Shown: positions 24,320 through 34,368, counted from the stretch's first letter. The stretch is 59,967 nucleotides of DNA from Dethiobacter sp. (GCA_018333635.1 JAGXTL010000084.1:1-59967), one strand, 5' to 3'. A program made the numbers and translations. Notes: generated by a model from the letters alone, not told the origin.

Positions 24320-24622
24320 GTGAAAGTGAAAATTCAAGGTAACAACCCTTTTATCCCGCTGCAATGGCAAAAAATTCAGCCGGAAGCGCAAGCTAGGCAG
24401 ACGGATGGCTTTGCGGCTGCCTTAACAAGTGCCCTAAACGATGTAAACAAGCTGCAGCTTCAGGCAGATGACGCTGCTAAAAAATTGGCTATGGGTCAGG
24501 CAGAAGATATCCACCAAGTGATGATTGCTGTTGAACAAGCTAAGCTGGCCATGCAGCTGACGGTGCAGGTGCGCAATAAGGTTGTGGAGGCTTATCAGGA
24601 AATTTCACGGATGCAGATTTAG
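24320..24622 (+). CDS. fliE: Flagellar hook-basal body protein FliE
   Basis: 100 residues. The C-terminal EDIHQVMIAVEQAKLAMQLTVQVRNKVVEAYQEI is diagnostic; it joins the MS ring to the rod. GTG start four bases after flgC. The following 276-base gap before fliF is filled by short repeats, unusual inside this operon. Confidence 0.94.
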   Translation: MKVKIQGNNPFIPLQWQKIQPEAQARQTDGFAAALTSALNDVNKLQLQADDAAKKLAMGQAEDIHQVMIAVEQAKLAMQLTVQVRNKVVEAYQEISRMQI

Positions 24623-24629
24623 TTAACTG

Positions 24630-24830
24630 CAGAAGCCTAGCCCTCAAACCCTGGCCCTCAAACCCCGGCCCTCAAACCCTGGCCCTCACCCTGGCCCTCA
24701 AACCCTGGCCCTCACCCTAGCCCTCTCCCGCAGGGAGAGGGGAATAGCCGGGCAGGGAGCTTTAGGGGAATAGCCGGGCACGGAGAGGGGAATAGCCGAG
24801 CAGGGAGCTGTAGGGGTGAACCTGCGTGTT
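24630..24830. repeat. Short tandem repeats between fliE and fliF
   Basis: Five or six iterations of a CCCTGGCCCTCAAA / CCCTGGCCCTCACC unit (about 24640-24710) run into a family A core (24711-24743), then three imperfect copies of GGGGAATAGCCGGGCAGGGAGCT (24741-24815). They look like amplified fragments of a family A element. Confidence 0.8.
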
Positions 24831-24898
24831 CGCCCGGTTGCGGTGTGTACATAATTTTTTCGCGTTTACCCGGGTTGGGCAGAAAGGGGCAATGAGTT

Positions 24899-26452
24899 TT
24901 GGCGGAGGAAAGCCGGGCCGCGATTTCGATTCGGACGCTGTCGGAACGCTGGCAGCAAATCAGTAAGCAAAAGCAATTAGCGGTGATCATTTTGCTGACA
25001 GCCGTTCTTGTTTCTCTTTTCTATTTGGCACAGGCGCTTTCGCGCCCAAGGATGGCTCCACTGTTTTCGGGGCTGGAGCCGGCTGACGCCGGGCGGATTG
25101 CCGCCCGCTTGCAGGAGCTGAATGTGCCCTATCAGTTGGCGGATGAAGGCAGAACGATTCTGGTTGGGCAGAATCAGGTTTATGAGATGAGAATCCAGTT
25201 GGCCAGCGCCGGAGCGCTGGTTGGCGGCAGTGCAGGCTTTGAACTTTTTGACAGGACGCAGCTTGGCGCTACCGATTTTAATCGGCGCTTGGACTATCTG
25301 CGGGCGCTCCAAGAAGAACTCCGCCGGACTATTGTTCAGTTGGAAGAGGTGGAACAAGCGCGGGTGCACTTGGCCCTTCCTGAACCAAGCGTCTTTATTC
25401 AGGACACGGCAGCGCCGACCGCATCGATTATCTTGCGCCTCAGGCCTCTTTCCCGCCTGCAGCCTGAGCAAATCCGCGGGATTGTTTTTCTGGTGGTAGG
25501 CAGTGTGGAGAACTTGACGGCGGAAAATGTGACAGTGATTGATACCCAGGGAAACATTCTTAGCGATTTAACTGCGGAGCTGTCTTCCTCCGGCCAGTTA
25601 GCCGAAGCTACTTTGCGGCAGTTGGAGGTAAGGCGTTCCTTTGAAAAAGAAATGGAGCAACGGGTGCAGCGGGTGCTGGAGCGTGTTTTAGGCCCGGGGC
25701 AGGCGGTCGCGATGTTAACGGCTGAATTGGATTTTGATTCCCGTGAATCAAGCGTCATCACTTTTGCTCCGGAGGGAGTGCCTCGGAGCAGAGCCGTTAC
25801 GCGGGAGGTCTTTGAGGGGACAGGAACTATCCCCGGGGAAGCAGGGACGGACAGCAATATCCCCGGTTATCCATTTGCCGCCGCCGGCGGCGACTCTCGC
25901 TATGAGCGGGATGAGGAAACTATTAACTACGAAATCAGCGAAACAACGGAGCGGCAGATTCAGGCACCCGGGCGCTTGATCCGTTTGCATGCCGCCGTTG
26001 TTGTGAACGATAACGGCGGCGTGCTGACCGAAGAGCAGTTGGCGCAGATAAATGAGCTGGTCGGCGCCGCCATTGGTTATCAGGTGGCGCGCGGGGACAG
26101 CATCAGTGTTCAGGGAATGAATTTTGATACTTCACAGCTAGATGAAGCCAAACGAGAGATGGACGAGGCTTTGCGCAGGGAGCAAAGGGGACAGCTGATC
26201 TATCTGGGCGTTGCCGCCTTACTGCTGCTCTTGCTTTTCGTGCTCGTATTAAGGACAAGAGGAGCACGCCGTGAACGGGAGTTAGAAGCCCAGCTTGCCA
26301 CAGTACCGCATATGCCCATCCTGGCAGGAACTCCGGCAGTTGAGGAACTGCAAAGTGAAGAGGAGCTTTTGCATAGACGTGCCCGTCAGCTGGCGGAGAA
26401 GGAGCCTGATGCGGCAGCTTATTTGATCAGGGCGTGGCTGGCTGAAGAATAG
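24899..26452 (+). CDS. fliF: Flagellar MS-ring protein FliF
   Basis: 517 residues with a TM segment near 30-47, a periplasmic-side YscJ/FliF region (MAPLFSGLEPADAGRIAARL), a central domain and a second TM near 425-445, followed by a FliG-binding tail. Scaffold of the basal body. The start appears to be TTG 24899, nine bases after GAAAGGGG; an ATG at 24892 is out of frame. Confidence 0.94.
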   Translation: MAEESRAAISIRTLSERWQQISKQKQLAVIILLTAVLVSLFYLAQALSRPRMAPLFSGLEPADAGRIAARLQELNVPYQLADEGRTILVGQNQVYEMRIQLASAGALVGGSAGFELFDRTQLGATDFNRRLDYLRALQEELRRTIVQLEEVEQARVHLALPEPSVFIQDTAAPTASIILRLRPLSRLQPEQIRGIVFLVVGSVENLTAENVTVIDTQGNILSDLTAELSSSGQLAEATLRQLEVRRSFEKEMEQRVQRVLERVLGPGQAVAMLTAELDFDSRESSVITFAPEGVPRSRAVTREVFEGTGTIPGEAGTDSNIPGYPFAAAGGDSRYERDEETINYEISETTERQIQAPGRLIRLHAAVVVNDNGGVLTEEQLAQINELVGAAIGYQVARGDSISVQGMNFDTSQLDEAKREMDEALRREQRGQLIYLGVAALLLLLLFVLVLRTRGARRERELEAQLATVPHMPILAGTPAVEELQSEEELLHRRARQLAEKEPDAAAYLIRAWLAEE

Positions 26453-26464
26453 GAGAGATAGTTT

Positions 26465-27472
26465 TTGGCGCGCAATAAATCCACTGGTCTAAAAAAATCG
26501 GCTATTTTATTGATGGCACTCGGCCCGTCGGTCTCGGCAAAAATTCTCAGGCACTTCAGCGAGACTGATATCGAGCGTATCTCTCTGGAAATTGCTAATA
26601 CCACCAAAGTGGAAGTGACTACCATTGAGGAAGTGCTGGAAGAATTCTTATTGCTTAGCCAAGCGCAGCGCTATATGTTGGACGGCGGGCTGGATTATGC
26701 GCGCAACCTTTTGGAGCAGACATTAGGCACTCAAAAAGCGACTGAAATCATTAAGAAATTGAAAGAAGCTTCGCAAATTAAACCGTTTATGTTCGTCAGG
26801 AAGGCAGATCCCAAACAGCTGACAAATCTAATCGGCCAAGAACATCCGCAAACGATCGCCTTAATACTGTCCTATCTCGACCCGCTGCAGGCATCTCAGG
26901 TGTTGGGCAGTCTGCCTGATGAACAGCAGCCTGAGATCGCTCGGCGAATTGCGCTGATGGATCGGACTTCACCTGATGTGTTAAAAGAAGTGGAGGGAGT
27001 GCTGCAAGAGCGTCTTTCTTCCGTAGTGCAGCAGGATTTTGCTGCCGCAGGCGGGATCCAGGCGCTGGTGGACATTTTAAATAATGTAGACCGCGGTACA
27101 GAGAAACTAATCTTGGAAGAACTTGAGAAAGATGATCCGAAGCTTGTTGATGAAATACGTAAGTTGATGTTTATCTTCGAAGATGTAACCGCCTTGGACA
27201 ACGCTTCCATTCAGCGGATTATTCGTGAGGTTGACCAGAAAGATTTGGCTTTGGCGCTTAAAGGCTCCAGCGAAGAAGTTAAGGAACGCATTTTCCGTAA
27301 TGTTTCCAAGCGGGCAGCAGAAATGCTGAAGGAAGATGTCGAGTTTATGGGTCCTGTTCGCTTGCGTGAGGTGGAAGAAGCACAGCAGCGGATTGTCAGC
27401 GTTGTTCGTAAGCTTGATGAGACCGGTGAGATAATTATTTCTCGGGGTGGTGAAGATGCCATTATTATCTAG
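26465..27472 (+). CDS. fliG: Flagellar motor switch protein FliG
   Basis: 335 residues with N (FliF-binding), middle (EHPQTIALILSYLDP) and C (torque-generating, charged helix with REVDQKDLALALKG) domains all present. It carries torque between stator and rotor and contacts FliM. TTG start, GGAGAGATAG upstream, 12 bases after fliF. Confidence 0.95.
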   Translation: MARNKSTGLKKSAILLMALGPSVSAKILRHFSETDIERISLEIANTTKVEVTTIEEVLEEFLLLSQAQRYMLDGGLDYARNLLEQTLGTQKATEIIKKLKEASQIKPFMFVRKADPKQLTNLIGQEHPQTIALILSYLDPLQASQVLGSLPDEQQPEIARRIALMDRTSPDVLKEVEGVLQERLSSVVQQDFAAAGGIQALVDILNNVDRGTEKLILEELEKDDPKLVDEIRKLMFIFEDVTALDNASIQRIIREVDQKDLALALKGSSEEVKERIFRNVSKRAAEMLKEDVEFMGPVRLREVEEAQQRIVSVVRKLDETGEIIISRGGEDAIII

Positions 27473-28232
27473 GCTGCTTAAAGCAGAGCAAGTAGCAATC
27501 ACTGAGAAGATCTGCCGCCTTCCTGCTTGTGAAGCAATTTTACCTAGCGGCGCGGAAGGGATTGAGGCAGCACATGGAGAGAATTCTCTCCCTTGTGTCA
27601 TCGCCCAGGCAGAGGAGCAGGTGTCAGAAATGCTGGCGGCTGCAGCCAGACAGAGTGCGGAAATTTTGGCAACCGCCGGCAGCGAGTGTGAAAATCTTTT
27701 TCTTCAGACGGAAATGAAGATTGCTATTTTAGAAGAGGAAGCACGTAAGCGTGGCTATGACAACGGTTATCTGGAAGGCTTGGGTGCAGGGCAAACTGTG
27801 GGGATCGGATTGCGCCGTGAAGCTGAAGCTATGCTCCGGGCAGCCGTCGAGTTCCGGGAGAAGACTTTAGGGCGGATGGAGCCGCAAGTGGTGGAATTGG
27901 CTGTGTCTGTGGCGGAGAAACTGGTCGGCAGACAGCTGACTATTGAACCGGAAAGCGTTGTCGCCATTGTGCGAGAGGCATTGCGTCTGCTTAATGAGTC
28001 CGGCGAAATTCTGATCCGCCTCCACCCCGGTGATCTGCTGCTCTGCCAGGCAAGGCTGGCTGAGTTGCAGGCGGAAGTGCGGGAGAACAGTACGCTTAAT
28101 CTCTTTGCCGACCCCGAGATGCCGGCAGGCAGTTGCCGCGTGGAAACAAACGGTGCCTTGATTGAATGTCTGCTGGATGAGCGCTTTGCTGCGCTGCGTG
28201 CGGTATTGGCGGACGTGACTAATCATGGATAA
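27456..28232 (+). CDS. fliH: Flagellar assembly protein FliH
   Basis: 258 residues. A charged and coiled middle, then the FliH/YscL domain with VVELAVSVAEKLVGRQL and the C-terminal RVETNGALIECLLDERFAAL. It regulates the FliI ATPase during export. I use ATG 27456; GTG at 27447 is an alternative. It overlaps fliG by 17 bases and fliI by 8. Confidence 0.9.
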   Translation: MPLLSRLLKAEQVAITEKICRLPACEAILPSGAEGIEAAHGENSLPCVIAQAEEQVSEMLAAAARQSAEILATAGSECENLFLQTEMKIAILEEEARKRGYDNGYLEGLGAGQTVGIGLRREAEAMLRAAVEFREKTLGRMEPQVVELAVSVAEKLVGRQLTIEPESVVAIVREALRLLNESGEILIRLHPGDLLLCQARLAELQAEVRENSTLNLFADPEMPAGSCRVETNGALIECLLDERFAALRAVLADVTNHG

Positions 28233-29538
28233 CTTAGACTTATATCTGAATGCGGTAAAAGCCTTTCCCCGGGCCAAAGTTATCGGCCGCGTGACCCAGG
28301 TGGTCGGGCTAACAATCGAAGTGCGAGGTCTGCAGGTTTTTGTCGGGGAAGTTTGTCAGATTTTCGTCAACCCCAAAGCTGCGCCTGTCGCGGCCGAGGT
28401 GGTAGGCTTTAAGAACGGTCATGTCTTGATGATGCCTTTGGGTGATTTGCGCGGCATTGCGCCCGGTTGTCAGGTTTTGCCTACCGGCAGTGCCTTTACG
28501 GTGCGTGTGGGTCCGGCTCTTTTGGGGCAAGTGCTCGACGGGATGGGCCTTCCTCTGGATGGGAGCGGGTTGAGTGGTTTGGGGTGCAGTTACCCGGTGG
28601 ATAATGATCCTCCCAATCCGCTGACGCGGCAACGGATTAGAGAAATATTGCCTACCGGCATCCGCGCCATTGATATGTTTCTGACCTGCGGCCAGGGTCA
28701 AAGGATAGGCATTTTTGCCGGCAGCGGCGTTGGCAAATCGACCATGCTGGGGATGATCGCCAAGCAGAGCGAGGCAGATGTTAATGTAATCGCCCTGGTA
28801 GGTGAGCGGGGCAGAGAAGTGGTGGATTTTATCGAGCGGGATTTAGGTCAGCAGGGGCTTGCGCGCTCAGTGGTGGTGGCCGTTACGTCAGATCGACCTT
28901 CATTGTTGCGCATAAAAGGAGCGCTGGTGGCCACGACTATCGCGGAATATTTCCGTGACCAAGGCAAGAAAGTGATGCTGATGATGGATTCGGTTACAAG
29001 GCTGGCGATGGCTCAGCGGGAAGTCGGACTGGCCATCGGCGAGCCGCCTACTACCAAGGGTTATACGCCGTCGGTATTTGCTCTCTTACCAAGACTGCTG
29101 GAGCGAGCGGGCACCTCAGCCCAGGGTTCTATTACCGGCCTTTATACTGTGCTGGTTGACGGCGACGACTTTAATGAGCCGGTGGCTGACGCAGTACGGG
29201 GTATCTTGGATGGACATATTATTCTTTCACGTGATTTGGCGGCAAAAAATCATTTTCCTGCCATCGATGTTTTACGGAGTATCAGCCGCTTGATGCCCGA
29301 CCTTGTAGATAAAGAACATCAAAGCCTGGCAGGCCGCTTCCGTGATTACCTCTCCGCCTACCACGAAGCTGAAGATTTGATTAATATCGGTGCTTATGTG
29401 CAAGGCAGCAATTCCAGGGTTGATCAGGCTCGTCAATATATTAGCCAGATGCAGGCCTTTTTGCGCCAGGATGCGGCCGAATGCGAACCGTTTGCGCTTG
29501 CCCGGGATAATCTGGAAATTCTTCTGGGGAAGGAGTAA
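28225..29538 (+). CDS. fliI: Flagellar export ATPase FliI
   Basis: 437 residues related to the F1 beta subunit. Walker A GIFAGSGVGKSTML, GERGREVVDFIE and a Walker B segment (VMLMMDSVTRLA) are visible. It energises the type III export of rod, hook and filament proteins. Starts inside the fliH end. Confidence 0.97.
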   Translation: MDNLDLYLNAVKAFPRAKVIGRVTQVVGLTIEVRGLQVFVGEVCQIFVNPKAAPVAAEVVGFKNGHVLMMPLGDLRGIAPGCQVLPTGSAFTVRVGPALLGQVLDGMGLPLDGSGLSGLGCSYPVDNDPPNPLTRQRIREILPTGIRAIDMFLTCGQGQRIGIFAGSGVGKSTMLGMIAKQSEADVNVIALVGERGREVVDFIERDLGQQGLARSVVVAVTSDRPSLLRIKGALVATTIAEYFRDQGKKVMLMMDSVTRLAMAQREVGLAIGEPPTTKGYTPSVFALLPRLLERAGTSAQGSITGLYTVLVDGDDFNEPVADAVRGILDGHIILSRDLAAKNHFPAIDVLRSISRLMPDLVDKEHQSLAGRFRDYLSAYHEAEDLINIGAYVQGSNSRVDQARQYISQMQAFLRQDAAECEPFALARDNLEILLGKE

Positions 29539-29543
29539 TCTCA

Positions 29544-29990
29544 GTGTATAGCTTTCCTTTACAGAAAGTGTTGGATTATAGGAAGAACAGGGAAGATGAG
29601 GAGCAGCGCCGCTTGAGCCAAGCAGCCAGGGAGGCGGAAGATGCCAGAGCAGCTCTGGTTAGTTTGCGGGATGATTTGTTCAAGCTGCAGGAAGATGTCC
29701 TTCTTTGTCAGTCCGGGCAGATTGATGTGCAGCGTGCTCTGCTCACCTGTGATTATACCGTGCTGCTCGCGGGCCGCATTAAAGAAGGGGAACAGACGGC
29801 AGCCCGCTCGGAAGATCGTCTGCGCGAACAGTTGCTCCTGACGGAAAAGAGCTGGCAAGAACGCAAAGTGATGGATACTTTACGTGAAAAAGGAGAAGCA
29901 CGCTTTTTGTACCGGTTGAACCAAGCTGAACAACGTGAGAATGACGAAATGGCGCGTTTTATCTGCCAGCAGCGCAAGCGGCAGGATTGA
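29544..29990 (+). CDS. fliJ: Flagellar export protein FliJ
   Basis: 148 residues, one long coiled coil; the start YSFPLQKVLDYRKNREDEEQRRL is typical of FliJ, the stalk-like partner of the FliI hexamer. GTG start, five bases after fliI. Confidence 0.9.
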   Translation: MYSFPLQKVLDYRKNREDEEQRRLSQAAREAEDARAALVSLRDDLFKLQEDVLLCQSGQIDVQRALLTCDYTVLLAGRIKEGEQTAARSEDRLREQLLLTEKSWQERKVMDTLREKGEARFLYRLNQAEQRENDEMARFICQQRKRQD

Positions 29991-30021
29991 GAAGGATGTT
30001 TTATGAAAGGAGGTGATAATC

Positions 30022-31245
30022 ATGGAAATGAATACTCTTTCCCTGCTTGTACCGGCGATGCAGAGCAAACTTATGTCGCCGCAGCCTGGGGGCGGGCGTC
30101 AGACGGCCGCTTTTGCGGGGCTTCTTGCCATGCTGCAGCAACTGCCCGGCTTGGGTCCGCAAGTCGCCGTTGCGGCTGCGCAAGCGGCCGGCTCAGAGGA
30201 AGAGGCGGGCGCGCTGCCAAAATTGCTTGCCGCCTTATTACCGCAAATGATGCCGCAGGCGACCTCAGACGGCGGCGGATCGCCCCTGTTTCAAGAGAAT
30301 GGCGCGACCGGCAGTGCGGCACTCTGGTTGCCGGCGGTTTTGCGCGGATTGCCGCTTCAACTCGGGGAGCTTGCTGAAGGCGGCGCGAGCGGCAGCTCCA
30401 GTGCCGGCGGATCGACTGTCCTCTCCGGTAAGGCGCTCCCGCTTGACGCGGCGGCTGCGCTCCAAGATGCCGTAGTTGCTAACCTCGGGGCGGAAAAGTT
30501 GCTGCCGGAGCCGGTGACGGCTGTCTTCCAGGCAGTCGCGGCGGCCGAAGCGGGGGCGGAAAAGCTGCCGCCTGAAACTTTGCTTGCGGAACAAAATAGA
30601 GAGACGGCTGACAAAACTGCCGCCTCCGCAAAACCTGCTTCTGTAGAAAAACCGCTCCTTCATTTGCATACGGCAGACAAAGTAGTCGTCGATTTGCCTG
30701 TTTCCCACGCAAATAGAGCGGAGCCGCTATCAACCATTCAAGCGCCGTCGTCCTTGGGCTATCAAGCTTTCTCAGAGAGACAGGCGCTTTCGGCAACGGC
30801 AGTTCGCTTTGCCGAGTCGCCGCTTGGCCGGGCAGCCGTTGCGGAGCAGGCATTGGAAAAGATGGTCTTTAGGAGAGAGGCAGAGGGAGATTCCACTTTG
30901 TCTGTCCGACTTAGGCCTGCTGCGCTTGGGGAAGTGCAAATCAGCCTGCGCCTGGAAGATGGCCGCTTAATGGCAAGGATTATGACGGAGAACCTGTATG
31001 TGAAGGAAGCGCTTGATGCCGCGCTTGGACAGGTAAAACAGCGCTTGGAGGCGCAGCAGATTCAAGTGGCGGAGTTGACTGTGACTGTAGGCAGTCAGCA
31101 AGACTTCCGGCAGGAGAGATCGTTTAGTCCCTTCTGGCAGCAAACGGAAGTCAAGGGCAAACGCTCTGCCATGGCAGCAGCCGCTGCGGAAAGGGGAGGA
31201 CAGCCTGTCAGTCTGCGTCAAGCTTTGGTCGATGTCCGTGTCTGA
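30022..31245 (+). CDS. fliK: Flagellar hook-length control protein FliK
   Basis: 407 residues. The long Ala/Gly-rich N-terminal part is low complexity (ruler), while the C-terminal domain (SVRLRPAALGEVQISLRLEDGRL to QQIQVAELTVTVGS, about 290-360) is the conserved FliK/Flg_hook fold that contacts FlhB to switch export specificity. ATG 30022 follows AAAGGAGGTGATAATC. Confidence 0.9.
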   Translation: MEMNTLSLLVPAMQSKLMSPQPGGGRQTAAFAGLLAMLQQLPGLGPQVAVAAAQAAGSEEEAGALPKLLAALLPQMMPQATSDGGGSPLFQENGATGSAALWLPAVLRGLPLQLGELAEGGASGSSSAGGSTVLSGKALPLDAAAALQDAVVANLGAEKLLPEPVTAVFQAVAAAEAGAEKLPPETLLAEQNRETADKTAASAKPASVEKPLLHLHTADKVVVDLPVSHANRAEPLSTIQAPSSLGYQAFSERQALSATAVRFAESPLGRAAVAEQALEKMVFRREAEGDSTLSVRLRPAALGEVQISLRLEDGRLMARIMTENLYVKEALDAALGQVKQRLEAQQIQVAELTVTVGSQQDFRQERSFSPFWQQTEVKGKRSAMAAAAAERGGQPVSLRQALVDVRV

Positions 31246-31268
31246 AAAATAATGGAGGTGATGAGCAG

Positions 31269-31709
31269 ATGACTATGATAGCGGCCGCAGGGGGCGCTCC
31301 GACAAACTCGACTGCAGCACAGGGTTCTACCGGTGCTATGCAAACCCTCGGCAAGGATGTATTTTTAAAGCTGTTGGTGACACAATTGCGCTACCAGGAT
31401 CCGTTGAAGCCGCAGGACAATAGTGCCTTTGTCGCGCAGATGGCACAGTTTACATCGCTCGAACAACTGCAGAATGTTAATGCCACACTGACAGAGCTGG
31501 TGACAATGCAGTCTAAAGATGCAAACGATTTTATCGGTAATGCGCCGGCCTACTTGGGTTTAAACGTCACTGTAGCGAGTGAGGACGGTAAACCTGTTAC
31601 CGGTACGGTCAGTGCGGTGGAATACGAACAAGGCAAACCAATGCTGGTAATTGATGGTATCCGCCATGGGCTTGAAAAGTTGTTATCAGTCAGGGCTGAG
31701 AGTCTTTGA
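31269..31709 (+). CDS. flgD: Flagellar hook capping protein FlgD
   Basis: 146 residues. LGKDVFLKLLVTQLRYQDPLKPQDN then FVAQMAQFTSLEQLQN is the FlgD signature. It is shorter than the enterobacterial protein but normal for this group. It caps the growing hook. GGAGGTGATG precedes the start. Confidence 0.95.
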   Translation: MTMIAAAGGAPTNSTAAQGSTGAMQTLGKDVFLKLLVTQLRYQDPLKPQDNSAFVAQMAQFTSLEQLQNVNATLTELVTMQSKDANDFIGNAPAYLGLNVTVASEDGKPVTGTVSAVEYEQGKPMLVIDGIRHGLEKLLSVRAESL

Positions 31710-31804
31710 TGGGTGAATTTGCCTGCGCTGACACAGTCCAGAATCAGCTTCACAGCTGTTAAGGAAGGTCAGTGAAGCGCTTTTGAAACAGGTGGTGAAA
31801 AGTA

Positions 31805-32203
31805 ATGAATTCTGGCAACATCCGTTTCCCGGGACAAGTCGTGACACCTGCTGCGGGTCAGGTTCCAACCAAAGCGCCGCAGAGGCAAAATGGGACAGAG
31901 GTGACAGCTTTTGGTCAGCTTTGGCAGGAAACACTGCAAAAACAGGAAGCAGTGAAATTTTCCGCCCATGCGTTGCAACGCTTGCAGGAGAGACGGATTA
32001 CACTGGGAGAAAATGAACTGACTAAAATCAATCAGGCTGTCAGCGCAGCCGAAAAAAAGGGGGCACGTTCTTCTTTATTGTTGTATGATGAGTTAGCCTT
32101 GGTGGCAAGCGTTAAAAACAGAACAATTATTACCGCCTTGGGTGGCGAAGATATGCGCGCACATGTTTTTACCAATATTGACAGCGCAGTAATTATTAAA
32201 TAA
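31805..32203 (+). CDS. TIGR02530 flagellar operon protein
   Basis: 132 residues. The core VKFSAHALQRLQERRITLGENEL, then KGARSSLLLYDELALVASVKNRTIITAL matches a family found only between flgD and flgE in Bacillota flagellar operons. Function is not established. Context implies a part in hook assembly. The start is ATG after GGTGGTGAAAAGT. Confidence 0.85.
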   Translation: MNSGNIRFPGQVVTPAAGQVPTKAPQRQNGTEVTAFGQLWQETLQKQEAVKFSAHALQRLQERRITLGENELTKINQAVSAAEKKGARSSLLLYDELALVASVKNRTIITALGGEDMRAHVFTNIDSAVIIK

Positions 32204-32284
32204 GTGGCCGGACCTCTTTTCGAGGAAGCCACAGCCGTGGAGTGAGAGAAGCGGCCAAACCCTCAAACTAAGGAGGTTATCTTT

Positions 32285-33517
32285 ATGCAAAGATCATTGT
32301 TTACGGCGGTAAGCGGTCTGCGTAACCATCAGGTTAAGATGGATGTGATCGGTAACAATATCGCCAACGTTAATACGACCGCTTTTAAAGGCGGGCGGGT
32401 GCGTTTCCAGGATATTTTGAGTCAAAATATCCGCGGCGCCAGTGCGCCCCAATTAGGCAGGGGAGGAATCAATCCTGCCCAGGTGGGCTTAGGGATGAGT
32501 ATCGGGGCGATTGACACGATTCACACCCAAGGCAGCCTGCAAAACACCGGACGGTCAACAGATTTGGCTATCCAGGGCAACGGCTTCTTTGTGATGAGTG
32601 ATGGCACAAGCCAGTTTTACACGCGGGACGGCGCATTTTCAGTCGGCGCCGACGGAGAGCTGGTAAACGCCGCCAACGGCTTTAAGCCGCTTGGCTGGGC
32701 AGCCGACGCCGCAGGCAACATTGACACCAATTTGCCGTTGCGCGCGCTTAATATCCCTATCGGTAACCGGGTTAATACAAGGGCTACTGAAAACTTAGTT
32801 CTAGGCGGCAACTTAGACGCGTTAGCTGCCATCCCGGTTCCGCCGGCTGTCTCGCATACAGCTGAAGTGATAGCCTATGACTCGCAAGGCGGGATGCATA
32901 CTATCGCTATCGCGCTGACCAAGACGGCAAGCAATGCTTGGAGCTGGGCTGCCACGAGCGGCACTCATGCCATGACTGCCGGCAGCAGCGGCACGCTGAC
33001 TTTCGATGCCTCCGGCAATCTTACCGCTTCTACCGGCGGACCGATTGGTTTTTCCCCGCCGGGTGTAGCGCCGCTTAGCGTTGCCCCCGATTTCTCCGGA
33101 CTTACCCAGGTGGTGGGACGTAGCAGCGCAATGGTTCGTTCCCAAGACGGCTTCCCGGTGGGCGAGTTGGAGAGCTTTATGATTGGCAACACCGGGGTGA
33201 TTAACGGCGTTTACACCAACGGTCTAGTAGTTGCTTTAGGACAGGTGGCGCTTGCCGGCTTCCCCAATCCGGAAGGATTGCAGAAAGCGGCAGCCAATAT
33301 GTTTCAGATTTCCTCTAACTCAGGGCTGCCCCGCATCGGTGGTGCCGGCCTGGAGGGACGGGGCATGATTGAAACTGCTACGCTGGAAATGTCCAATGTG
33401 GATCTGTCTGTGGAGTTTACGGAAATGATTACCACTTCCCGGGCGTTTCAGGCTAATTCCCGGATGATTTCCGCCTCAGACGATCTGTTGCAGGAAGTGG
33501 TTAACCTGAAGCGTTAA
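32285..33517 (+). CDS. flgE: Flagellar hook protein FlgE
   Basis: 410 residues. QRSLFTAVSGLRNHQVKMDV, then NNIANVNTTAFKGGRVRF at the N-terminus and SNVDLSVEFTEMITTSRAFQ at the C-terminus are axial-protein signatures; the length and position between flgD and motA fit the hook subunit. A Thr/Gly-rich outer domain lies at about 150-290. RBS AGGAGG, 9-10 bases before ATG. Confidence 0.94.
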   Translation: MQRSLFTAVSGLRNHQVKMDVIGNNIANVNTTAFKGGRVRFQDILSQNIRGASAPQLGRGGINPAQVGLGMSIGAIDTIHTQGSLQNTGRSTDLAIQGNGFFVMSDGTSQFYTRDGAFSVGADGELVNAANGFKPLGWAADAAGNIDTNLPLRALNIPIGNRVNTRATENLVLGGNLDALAAIPVPPAVSHTAEVIAYDSQGGMHTIAIALTKTASNAWSWAATSGTHAMTAGSSGTLTFDASGNLTASTGGPIGFSPPGVAPLSVAPDFSGLTQVVGRSSAMVRSQDGFPVGELESFMIGNTGVINGVYTNGLVVALGQVALAGFPNPEGLQKAAANMFQISSNSGLPRIGGAGLEGRGMIETATLEMSNVDLSVEFTEMITTSRAFQANSRMISASDDLLQEVVNLKR

Positions 33518-33537
33518 GCATACGAGGTGAGCTGATT

Positions 33538-34368
33538 ATGGGACAACGCATGGATTCTATGACTATCTTGGGGATAGGCTTAGGCCTATTTCTGGTGCTG
33601 GGTTCCATCGCCATTGGAGGAAGCATCCTGCTTTTTTGGAATCTTCCCTCGCTGATGATTACGGTGGGAGGGTCCTTTGCCGCGCTCTTAATCAGTTTTC
33701 AGATGCAGCAGATCAGTATGGTTGTGCGGGTAACAAAAAATGCTTTCTTCAGCGAAGTCGGAGATATCGGTGAGTTGATTCAACTTTTTGTTCGTCTCGG
33801 GCAAAAGGCGCGGCGCGAGGGACTGCTGGCGTTAGAAGACGATCTGACCGCTTTGGATGACTCCTTTCTTGTCAACGGACTGCAAATGGTGATTGACGGG
33901 TTGGATCCCGCCATAGTGAGGGATATAATGGATACGGAAATCGCCTCCACCGCTACACGGCACCGCCTCGGTCAAGATGTCTTTCGGACATGGGGCTCAC
34001 TCGCGCCGGCTTTCGGGATGATCGGCACGCTGATCGGCTTGATTCAAATGTTGACCAATTTACAAGATCCTGCCGCAATTGGCCCCGGGATGGCGGTGGC
34101 TCTCTTGACCACCTTCTATGGCGCATTGATGGCCAACCTGATTTTTATTCCCATTGCCGGCAAGCTGGCCATCCGCTCTGATGCCGAAATCGCCTTGAAG
34201 GAGGCGGTGGTGGAGGGAATCCTTGCCATCCAGGCCGGAACAAACCCGCGCATTTTACAGGAGAAAATGAAGGCTTTCGCTTCGCCCAGCCAGCGGGAAA
34301 AGATGGAGCGCAAAAACTCTGAGCAGACAACGGAGAGCGGCGAAGAAGTGGTCTACGACAATGCCTAA
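33538..34368 (+). CDS. motA: Flagellar motor stator protein MotA
   Basis: 276 residues with four TM helices and the large cytoplasmic loop containing the FliG-interacting charged residues. APAFGMIGTLIGLIQML and GMAVALLTTFYGALMANLIF are the TM3-TM4 signature. It forms the ion channel with MotB. The 3' end overlaps motB by 8 bases. Confidence 0.95.
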   Translation: MGQRMDSMTILGIGLGLFLVLGSIAIGGSILLFWNLPSLMITVGGSFAALLISFQMQQISMVVRVTKNAFFSEVGDIGELIQLFVRLGQKARREGLLALEDDLTALDDSFLVNGLQMVIDGLDPAIVRDIMDTEIASTATRHRLGQDVFRTWGSLAPAFGMIGTLIGLIQMLTNLQDPAAIGPGMAVALLTTFYGALMANLIFIPIAGKLAIRSDAEIALKEAVVEGILAIQAGTNPRILQEKMKAFASPSQREKMERKNSEQTTESGEEVVYDNA

